Assembly: GCA_036003365.1 (NCBI GenBank) | Contig: DASYSL010000161.1 | Coordinates: 1 to 21,411 of the forward strand | Source: DASYSL01 sp036003365 | GTDB taxonomy: Bacteria > Eisenbacteria > RBG-16-71-46 > DASYSL01 | Reading direction: 5' to 3' | Length of the DNA: 21,411 nucleotides | Part shown: piece by piece, positions 15,788 through 21,411 of the stretch | Layout of the letters: the number at the start of each line of letters is the position of its first letter | Numbering within the stretch: position 1 is the stretch's first letter | Notes under the pieces: generated by a model | Seen by the model: only the letters and a program-made list of their open reading frames with translations | What the model was told of the DNA's origin: nothing | Databases searched by the model: none | Position numbers and translations under genes: made by a program

Positions 15788-18349
15788 TCAACGAGAATCC
15801 GCCAGGAGCTTGTCGATTTCGGCGGGAGCTTTGGTGTCGTCCCCCTCGATCTCCCCCGTTCGGGTCAGCTCGAGAAATAGATCGCGGCTCTGGGTAAGCC
15901 AGGTCACGCCCCGTGTGCGCCACTGGTTGCGCTCGCTCGCCGGGCGTTTCGAGCGCGACAATGCCAGGCACGCCTCGCCAGCGCCGCGGCTCGAGCGCGC
16001 CATGCATTGGCGGCTCTCCGCATTGGTCGTGTCCGCCTCTGCCAGGCGGCGATAGCGCTCGAAGGCCTCCTGGAATCGCGGTACGGCTGCCGCGTAGCGG
16101 CGGCCTTCCATGAGCATGGTGCCGATCTCGTAGTGTCCGGCCGCCACGTCGGCCACCACGACCACGTTTTGCGGATCCGCCGCCGCCAGCTGCTCGGAGA
16201 TGGCCATGCCGCGGCCATGGACCGCGATCCCGGAGTCGACGTCGCCGCCTCCGGCCAGGAAGAGCCCGTGCTCTCCGTACACGATCGAGAGATCACGAAT
16301 CGCGTCGGTATCGTTCTTGCGTGACGCGACGGCTTCGCGCGCCAGGCTCTCGGCCCGCTCGTAGAACACGAGCGCCGAATCGCGATCGCCCATCAAGGCG
16401 CGGAGCTGGGCCATCTTCGTGCTCGCGATCAGCGTGCCACGCCGGTACCCGGGGTTGCCGGGGTTGCCGTGGAAGAGACTCGAGACCAGCGCGAGATACT
16501 GCGTGCACTCGCGAACGGCGGCCAGCGTGTCCTGAAACTGCTCGTGCTCCAGATTGACGATGCGCCCGTAGGTCACGCACAGGTCTTCCTGGAAGATGCG
16601 CTCGCCGGGGGCATGGGCGAGCCGGGACTGGATCTCGGCCTTGATGCGATAGGCCTCGTCCAGCGCCTCCTGCTTCTTGCCCATGATGTTGAGCAGGTCC
16701 GAGCGCCGCTGCGCCACCACGAACAGGTTGTGGGTGACCGACGTGGACTCGGGCTCGGCCCGCGCCACTTCGCGCAGCAGCGCGAGCGACTGGTCGTAGC
16801 TCTTCAGCGCGGCGGTGGTCTGGCCGAGATTGGGATACATCGGCCGGCCCTGCACATCGCCGATCTTCATGTACGCGCCCGCCAGCTCCTTCTGGAGCGA
16901 AACATCACCCTTGGCCTCGTGGCTCAGACCGTCGAGGTAGCGCAGAGCATGCAGGACGAGCGTCTCCCGAGCCTTGGTCGAGCCCGGCAGGTTGGCGATG
17001 GCGTCGTGGATGTCGAACACCACGGCGTGGGCGAGATTGCGCACGTCTTCGAAGCGTCGCCGCGCCAGATCGCGCTCGTGGCGCGCGACGTTCGCCTGCC
17101 ACGTCGTGCCGAAGAGGCCGGCGACGAGGGCGGTGACCACGAGCCCGACGGTGACGACGGCGGCCCGGTGCCGGCGCACGAAGCGCGACACGAGATAGGT
17201 GGTGGAGCGGCCGCGTGCCAGGACAGGCATGCCGGCGAGGTGGCGGCGCAGGTCCTGCGCCAGCTGATCGACCGAGCCGTAGCGCCGCTTGGGATCGATC
17301 TCGAGCGCCTTGAGGATCACGTAGTCGAGGTCGCCGGCGAGCCGCCGCCGGAGCCGGCTCGTGGTGTCGGCGCGCCGCTCGGCCGCCTCGGGCGAGCGCG
17401 CGGCCACGGTGCTCGGCAAGAGCGGCTCCTCGTGCGCCACCACGCGCAGGATCTCCTCCGGACTGCGGGTCGAGAAGCGGTGCGGCCGCGATCCCGAAAG
17501 CAGCTCGTAGAGAATGACGCCGAGCGAGTACACGTCGCCCGCGACCGTCGCCGGCTCGCCGCGTATCTGCTCCGGGCTCGCGTAGTCCGGCGTCAGCATG
17601 CGATTCACCGGCAAGGTCAGCGTGCCCGCCGCCACCCCTTCGGGGGAAAGCAGCTTGGCGATGCCGAAATCGAGCAAGCGCGGCGAGCCGTCGGCCGTGA
17701 CCAGGATGTTCTCGGGCTTGAGGTCGCGATGCACCACGAGGCGCTGATGCGCGAACTGCACCGCGTCGCACACGGTCAGGAACGTGGCCAGGCGCTCCGC
17801 GATCCCGAGCCGCCGCTCGTCGCACGAGGCGAGGAGCGGGGAGCCCGAGACGTGCTCCATGACCAGGAACGGGCGTCCGTCGGTGGTCGAGCCGCCGTCG
17901 ATCAAGCGCGCGATGTTGGGATGATCGAGGAGTGCCAGGATCTGCCGCTCGGCGCGAAACCGCTTGAGGACTTCCTGCGACAGCATGCCGGCGTCGATCA
18001 GCTTGATCGCCACCTGCTGGACGAACCCATCCTCTTCGCGCGTCGCCCGGTAGACCACGCCCATGCCGCCGCGGCCGATCTCCTCCTCGATGCGATAGCG
18101 GCCGATGCGGTCCCCGGGCTCCGCATTGCGCTCGAAGGAGAGTGCCGGGGGCGAAGCCAAGAACCCGCTCGACTCTTCGTGGGCTCGGAGCAGCGAGCGC
18201 ACCTCGGCCACGAGCTCGGCGTCGGGAATCTGCGAGAGAAACGACTCGCGGTCCTCCGAAGGCAGCTCGAGGGCGTGATCGAAGAGATCCTGGAGCTTTC
18301 TCCAGGCGTGCGACTCAGGTGGCTCGGGTGGCAAAGTGGGCTCGGCCAT
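15788..18349 (-). CDS. Membrane-spanning Ser/Thr protein kinase with C-terminal TPR-like sensor region
   Basis: 853 residues. A helical N-terminal segment (about 15-65, with the ...LSQIPDAELVAEVRSLLRAHE... pattern common in Acidobacteria/Planctomycetes kinases) precedes a complete PknB-like domain (about 85-375): glycine loop GRGGMG (92-97), K116, HRD 207-209 with K211, DFG with D227, and DYASPEQ (about 255-261). One transmembrane helix (about 397-416) follows a basic RFVRRHR stretch. The rest is helical, beginning RRFEDVRNLAHAVVFDIHDAI and continuing as TPR-like repeats to about residue 840. With an N-terminal cytosolic kinase and a single membrane helix, the repeats would lie outside the cytoplasm as a sensor. 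The start is ATG 18349. No Shine-Dalgarno is visible, and a TAGAAT lies 8 bases upstream, so translation may be nearly leaderless. Its 3' end converges with the ECF sigma gene at 15780. Confidence 0.9.
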   Translation of the reverse strand: MAEPTLPPEPPESHAWRKLQDLFDHALELPSEDRESFLSQIPDAELVAEVRSLLRAHEESSGFLASPPALSFERNAEPGDRIGRYRIEEEIGRGGMGVVYRATREEDGFVQQVAIKLIDAGMLSQEVLKRFRAERQILALLDHPNIARLIDGGSTTDGRPFLVMEHVSGSPLLASCDERRLGIAERLATFLTVCDAVQFAHQRLVVHRDLKPENILVTADGSPRLLDFGIAKLLSPEGVAAGTLTLPVNRMLTPDYASPEQIRGEPATVAGDVYSLGVILYELLSGSRPHRFSTRSPEEILRVVAHEEPLLPSTVAARSPEAAERRADTTSRLRRRLAGDLDYVILKALEIDPKRRYGSVDQLAQDLRRHLAGMPVLARGRSTTYLVSRFVRRHRAAVVTVGLVVTALVAGLFGTTWQANVARHERDLARRRFEDVRNLAHAVVFDIHDAIANLPGSTKARETLVLHALRYLDGLSHEAKGDVSLQKELAGAYMKIGDVQGRPMYPNLGQTTAALKSYDQSLALLREVARAEPESTSVTHNLFVVAQRRSDLLNIMGKKQEALDEAYRIKAEIQSRLAHAPGERIFQEDLCVTYGRIVNLEHEQFQDTLAAVRECTQYLALVSSLFHGNPGNPGYRRGTLIASTKMAQLRALMGDRDSALVFYERAESLAREAVASRKNDTDAIRDLSIVYGEHGLFLAGGGDVDSGIAVHGRGMAISEQLAAADPQNVVVVADVAAGHYEIGTMLMEGRRYAAAVPRFQEAFERYRRLAEADTTNAESRQCMARSSRGAGEACLALSRSKRPASERNQWRTRGVTWLTQSRDLFLELTRTGEIEGDDTKAPAEIDKLLADSR

Positions 18350-18357
18350 GGGGAATG

Positions 18358-18363
18358 ATTCTA
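18358..18363 (-). promoter_or_regulatory. Possible -10 box of a near-leaderless kinase mRNA
   Basis: On the minus strand, TAGAAT stands 8 bases before the kinase ATG, and the intervening bases carry no ribosome-binding site. If this is a -10 element, transcription would begin at or within a few bases of the start codon. No -35 box is recognisable at 17 bp, so the call is weak. Confidence 0.25.
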
Positions 18364-18372
18364 CAACGAGGA

Positions 18373-18399
18373 AGCGGGCAGCCTGTAGGGCCGCCCGCT
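18373..18399 (-). terminator. Hairpin terminator downstream of the M15 peptidase gene
   Basis: AGCGGGCAGCC (18373-18383) pairs with GGCCGCCCGCT (18389-18399), an 11-bp stem with one A-C mismatch and a TGTAG loop. It begins 28 bases beyond the peptidase stop on the minus strand and ends 9 bases before the candidate -10 box of the kinase gene. It would separate the two minus-strand genes into different transcripts. The downstream minus-strand sequence is only modestly T-rich. Confidence 0.55.
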
Positions 18400-18427
18400 C
18401 CTTTTCGACGCCGCAGCCAAGTGTGCG

Positions 18428-19255
18428 CTATGCGTTTCCCCAACGCGCCCTGTGGCCCCGGGCGTCGATGTGAACGAAGGGGCCGTGCGCGGCCGTGCTG
18501 TGATAGATGCCCGCGCCGCCGATCAGCTCCGGATGGTCGCGCTCCACGCGGTCGACCGCCTGCACGATCACCCGATCGTCGCTCGCGTCCACGCGTCCGT
18601 CGCCGTTCAAATCGTCCATGCGGCCGTCGCGATCGTTGTCGACGAACACGTCGGCGGCATCCCCGTACTGGTGACGGCTATTGCTCACTCGTCCGCCCTC
18701 GCCCACGCCGAGCGCGTTGTACTCCGGCGTGCGGAAGCCCGACATGACTTGCACGTGCTCGACCGGCGTGCCGTGCTCGTCGAGATCGGCGATCACCGCT
18801 TCGAGCTTCTCGATCAGGGGCTCGCGGAGCACGACGTACTTGGGCCAGACGTTGCCCTGATCGTGCGTCAGGAAGTCGCGCAGCCGGAAGTGCGGCGAGA
18901 CGAACGTGTTCTCGTTCTCGGGCGTGACCTCGTAGAAACCGGCCGGATTGGCGTAGGCCGCCGAAGGGATCGATCCGCGCTCGGCCGGCCAGTAGCCGAG
19001 CCGGTACGTGCCGATGCGCCCGGCGATCTTGGCGCGAAACGGAAGCAGCGACATGGTGTCGAGCGAGGCGACTTCCGTGGGCGCCGCGGCTGGTGTCACG
19101 ACGGAATCCGATATGACGGCGAGCGACTCGGCTGGAGCCGCCGTCGTCGTCGTCTCCTCGAGCGCCGGGCCGCGTGCGGCGACCGAAACCACGAGACAGG
19201 TTCCCAGAATGGTGAGCCGGCGGACCGTGGCGGGCGTAGGTCTTCCGATTCGCAC
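18428..19255 (-). CDS. Exported M15-type D,D-peptidase-like protein with EF-hand/dockerin-like insert
   Basis: 275 residues from GTG 19255, with GGGAGG on the minus strand 6-7 bases upstream. A signal peptide or N-terminal anchor (about 1-28) precedes a Thr/Ala-rich linker (about 33-62). The C-terminal domain (about 115-275) matches M15_3/DUF882/VanY-like zinc peptidases: FRLRDFLTHD, MSGFRTPEYN (171-180), S193-x-H195-x-x-G198-x-A200-x-D202, and HGPFVHIDARG with H262. H195, D202 and H262 are the expected zinc ligands. These enzymes cut D-amino-acid bonds in peptidoglycan in the periplasm. Between the second and third ligands there is an acidic calcium-loop-like stretch (DNDRDGRMDD at 206-215 and LNGDGRVDASDD at 216-227) reminiscent of EF-hand/dockerin type I sequence. 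The gene is divergent from the ABC1 kinase gene and ends at its own hairpin. Confidence 0.85.
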   Translation of the reverse strand: MRIGRPTPATVRRLTILGTCLVVSVAARGPALEETTTTAAPAESLAVISDSVVTPAAAPTEVASLDTMSLLPFRAKIAGRIGTYRLGYWPAERGSIPSAAYANPAGFYEVTPENENTFVSPHFRLRDFLTHDQGNVWPKYVVLREPLIEKLEAVIADLDEHGTPVEHVQVMSGFRTPEYNALGVGEGGRVSNSRHQYGDAADVFVDNDRDGRMDDLNGDGRVDASDDRVIVQAVDRVERDHPELIGGAGIYHSTAAHGPFVHIDARGHRARWGNA

Positions 19256-19566
19256 GAGATTCCTCCCGTAGGGCAGCGCGAGAGCGCGACCTGGGTGTGT
19301 TGGTGATGGTGGAGAGAGATCTGCTCGAGGCGCGGGGTAATCGGCTTTCCCGACGACTCATTCATTGTGATGTGATCGAGTAGGAAAGAGCCCGCCAAGT
19401 TGATGTCAGCCACTCCGTGACCCGGAATCCAAGATCGAGAATCACCGATTTTGGAATCTTTTTCCCGCAGCGGAAAAGCACGGCGTGAGACCCGCGCTAA
19501 GTGTCGATTTCAAGGGCGCGAAATGCGGGCACACTCCTTGCGTTTGGTATTGGTATGGCGATCACC
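19256..19566. other. Divergent intergenic region between M15 peptidase and ABC1 kinase genes
   Basis: 311 bp, clearly richer in A/T than the flanking genes. It holds three GAATC copies at 19425, 19439 and 19454, and a perfect TTTTCC-N6-GGAAAA dyad at 19460-19477. A sigma-54-like element at 19527-19541 is listed separately. The ABC1 kinase frame is open back to GTG 19501, but homology begins near 19567. No sigma-70 promoter could be called with confidence on either strand. Confidence 0.45.
19527..19541 (+). promoter_or_regulatory. Sigma-54-like -24/-12 element upstream of the ABC1 kinase gene
   Basis: GGGCAC-N5-TTGC has the exact sigma-54 spacing (10 bases between the -24 GG and the -12 GC) and one mismatch to TGGCAC. 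Transcription would start near 19553, giving a leader of only about 2-14 bases before ATG 19555 or 19567, which weakens the case. No activator gene is seen nearby. Confidence 0.25.
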
Positions 19567-21318
19567 ATGAATCCAAAGCGCATCAAGCGCTACCGCGACA
19601 TCGGGCGCCTGCTCGTGAAATATGGGCGTAAGGACCTCGTCAACCGTTCCTGGTTCGATCACCTCGAAGACGAAGAAACGCCGCCGGCGGTTCCCACGGC
19701 GACAGCGAAGAACGGCGTTCCTGGCGCCGGCGTCAAGACCGACGAACGCTCGAAACCGGAGCAGCTCGCCGACGACCTCGAGGCGATGGGCCCGACCTTC
19801 GTGAAGGTGGGTCAGTTCTTATCGACGCGCGCCGACTTTCTGCCTCCCGAGTATCTCGAGGCGCTGGCGCGGCTACAGGATCAGGCGCAGCCCATTCCCT
19901 TCGCCGAAGTGGAGCGCACGGTTACCGAGGAGCTGGGGGCGCGCATCTCCAAGGCCTTCCTCTCCTTCGAGGTGACTCCGCTCGCCTCCGCCTCGCTCGG
20001 CCAAGTGCATCGCGCCGAGCTCAGAAGCGGCGCTTTGGTCGCCGTGAAGGTGCAGCGCCCGGACATCCGCGAGATCATTTCCGACGACCTCGATACGCTG
20101 GCCGACATCGCGTCCTTCCTCGACAAGCACACCGAGGCCGGTCGCCGCTACGATTTCGGCGCCATGGTGGAAGAGTTCCGCAAGAGCCTGCTGCTCGAGC
20201 TCGATTACCGGCAGGAAGCGCGCAATCTGGACACCTTGAACGAAAACCTGTCGGAGATCGATCTCGTGGTGGTGCCGAGCCCGGTGCCCGACTACGTCAC
20301 CTCGCGCGTGCTGACCATGGAGTTCATCTGCGGACGCAAGGTGACCGCACTGGGGCCACTGGCACGCATGGACCTGGATGGCGCGCCGCTTTCCGAAGCA
20401 TTGTGCCGCGCGTACCTGAAGCAGATCTTGGTCGACGGCTTCTTCCACGCCGATCCGCATCCCGGCAACGTCTTCGTCACCCAGGACGGACGCATCGCTC
20501 TGCTCGATCTGGGCATGGTGGGGCGCCTCGCGCCTTCCATGCAGGAAAGCCTGCTCAAGCTTCTGCTTGCGATCAGCGAAGGGCGCGGCGAGGACGCGGC
20601 GGAGCTCGCGATCCGCATCGGCGAGCCGTTGCCCGACTTCGACGAGACGCGGACGCGGCGCGAGCTGGCCGAGATGGTGCTCGCCAATCAGGGCCAGCGG
20701 GTCGAAGACATCCAGATCGGGCGCACCATGCTCGAGCTGTCGCGCATCGGTCTCGAGTGCGGCATCCGGATGCCGCGCGAGCTCACCATGCTCGCCAAGG
20801 CGCTGCTCAACATCGACCAGGTGGCGCGAGCGCTCGACAAACACTTTGATCCCAACGCTTCCATCCGGCGCAATGCCGGCAGCATTATGCGCAAGCGCAC
20901 GCTCAAGTCGCTTTCGCCCGGCAAAGTCTTCGCCGGCATGCTCGAGGTGCAGGAGTTCGTCGAGAAGCTTCCGAACCGGCTCAACCGGTTGATCGACAAC
21001 GTCACGCACAACCGCGTGCGCGTGAAGGTCGACGCCATCGACGAAGTGCTGCTCATGGAAGGGCTGCAGAAGATTGCGAACCGGATCACCTTCGGCGTGG
21101 TGATCGCGGCCCTCATCATCGGCGCGGCCTTGCTCATGCGCATCGAGACGCGGTTCCGGATCCTGGGCTATCCAGGCCTCGCGATCCTTCTTTTCCTGGG
21201 AGCGGCGATCACCGGCTTCGGCCTCGTGGCCAACATCGTGGTCACCGATATCCGCAGCCGCCGCGAGCGCGTGGATCGGCTGCAATACCAAAAGCCGCAC
21301 AACGCGCCCACGACCTAG
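19567..21318 (+). CDS. AarF/UbiB (ABC1) family atypical protein kinase-like protein
   Basis: 583 residues from ATG 19567. ATG 19555 and GTG 19501 are in frame, but family similarity starts at KRIKRYRDIGRLLVKYGRKDLV, and no start has a clear ribosome-binding site. All ABC1 signatures are present: KxGQ (K80-x-x-Q83) in FVKVGQFLSTRADFLP, the Ala-rich loop ASASLGQVHRA (about 140-150), K161 of AVKVQRP, ELDYRQEARN (about 211-220), the catalytic HADPHPGN (294-301) and the DLG metal-binding D314. Two hydrophobic helices (about 505-525 and 533-560) anchor the C-terminus in the membrane. In characterised relatives the protein is an ATPase that supports ubiquinone or other isoprenoid-lipid biosynthesis at the membrane. 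No quinone genes are near, so the lipid partner is unknown. A tandem of palindromes follows the stop. Confidence 0.92.
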   Translation: MNPKRIKRYRDIGRLLVKYGRKDLVNRSWFDHLEDEETPPAVPTATAKNGVPGAGVKTDERSKPEQLADDLEAMGPTFVKVGQFLSTRADFLPPEYLEALARLQDQAQPIPFAEVERTVTEELGARISKAFLSFEVTPLASASLGQVHRAELRSGALVAVKVQRPDIREIISDDLDTLADIASFLDKHTEAGRRYDFGAMVEEFRKSLLLELDYRQEARNLDTLNENLSEIDLVVVPSPVPDYVTSRVLTMEFICGRKVTALGPLARMDLDGAPLSEALCRAYLKQILVDGFFHADPHPGNVFVTQDGRIALLDLGMVGRLAPSMQESLLKLLLAISEGRGEDAAELAIRIGEPLPDFDETRTRRELAEMVLANQGQRVEDIQIGRTMLELSRIGLECGIRMPRELTMLAKALLNIDQVARALDKHFDPNASIRRNAGSIMRKRTLKSLSPGKVFAGMLEVQEFVEKLPNRLNRLIDNVTHNRVRVKVDAIDEVLLMEGLQKIANRITFGVVIAALIIGAALLMRIETRFRILGYPGLAILLFLGAAITGFGLVANIVVTDIRSRRERVDRLQYQKPHNAPTT

Positions 21319-21338
21319 AAGGAAGTGGCGCCGCTCGC

Positions 21339-21358
21339 TTTGTGAATAGATTCACAAA
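21339..21358. promoter_or_regulatory. Perfect TGTGA-N6-TCACA palindrome (CRP/FNR-type operator candidate)
   Basis: TTTGTGAAT (21339-21347) and ATTCACAAA (21350-21358) are exact inverted repeats with an AG centre. The core TGTGA-N6-TCACA matches the consensus half-sites and spacing of CRP-family operators. It lies 20 bp after the ABC1 kinase stop, so it would control a gene to the right of the window or simply form a 3' hairpin. No CRP-like regulator is encoded here. Confidence 0.4.
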
Positions 21359-21376
21359 CGCACGTTGCCGTGCGTT
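21357..21376 (+). terminator. Stem-loop downstream of the ABC1 kinase gene
   Basis: AACGCACG (21357-21364) pairs perfectly with CGTGCGTT (21369-21376) around a TTGC tetraloop, 38 bp past the stop codon. It shares its first two bases with the preceding AT-rich palindrome, so the two cannot both form fully. There is no U-tract beyond the terminal TT. It is a probable end point of the ABC1 transcript. Confidence 0.45.
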
Positions 21377-21411
21377 GAGGGCTGATAAGGGCCATTAGCG
21401 ATTGCGGATCG

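Noticed and set aside
16469..18358. A 629-residue plus-strand frame opposite the membrane kinase
   Set aside because: It is the antisense shadow of a kinase with all catalytic motifs intact; it shows no domain or ribosome-binding site.
19873..21300. A 475-residue minus-strand frame opposite the ABC1 kinase gene
   Set aside because: Same reason: the plus strand encodes a complete ABC1 protein and the minus frame is His/Arg/Asp-rich without structure.

Overview
The window is GC-rich chromosomal DNA from an uncultured-type bacterium. It has tight gene spacing, many GTG/TTG starts, and long open frames on the opposite strand that are only high-GC shadows. The combination of secreted beta-propeller proteins ending in FlgD-like/T9SS-type C-terminal sorting domains, ECF sigma factors paired with PknB-type Ser/Thr kinases, and a BNR/Asp-box 'glycosyl hydrolase-like' protein is typical of the FCB-group/Acidobacteria/Gemmatimonadota sphere. 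Candidatus Eisenbacteria or a close relative is my best guess. This is inference; there is no rRNA or other marker gene in the window.

Layout. (1) 1-305: the C-terminal end of an F420/NADP-type oxidoreductase, followed by a hairpin. (2) 456-8341: four closely packed plus-strand genes: a LolA-like exported protein, a large exported Asp-box propeller protein, an ECF sigma factor, and a soluble Ser/Thr kinase fused to a STAND ATPase and TPRs. Gaps are 3, 24 and 5 bp, so this is probably one operon. (3) 8423-14369: an exported 14-repeat FG-GAP protein with a FlgD-like tail, a 314-bp AT-richer intergenic region holding a nested palindrome, an exported arylsulfotransferase-like protein with the same kind of tail, and a Nudix hydrolase, closed by a hairpin at 14377-14408. 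(4) 14433-14936 (minus): a small exported protein with a Pro/Thr/Gln-rich stalk and an LPxTA-type C-terminal anchor. (5) 15220-18349: an ECF sigma factor of the QPTAL (Sig-70_X6-like) type, convergent with a membrane-spanning Ser/Thr kinase-TPR protein only 7 bp away. (6) 18428-19255 (minus): an exported M15-type D,D-peptidase-like protein with an EF-hand/dockerin-like insert. It is divergent from (7) 19567-21318: an AarF/UbiB (ABC1) atypical kinase with two C-terminal membrane segments, followed by two overlapping palindromes.

How the parts may work together. Two ECF sigma/Ser-Thr kinase modules of different architecture sit within 14 kb and alternate with cell-surface or secreted proteins. 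A reasonable hypothesis is phosphorylation-controlled sigma factors driving envelope/surface protein genes. The strongest hint is that the second sigma factor has threonines where classical ECF factors carry an acidic motif in region 2.2. No tRNA, rRNA, CRISPR array, insertion sequence or phage gene was seen.
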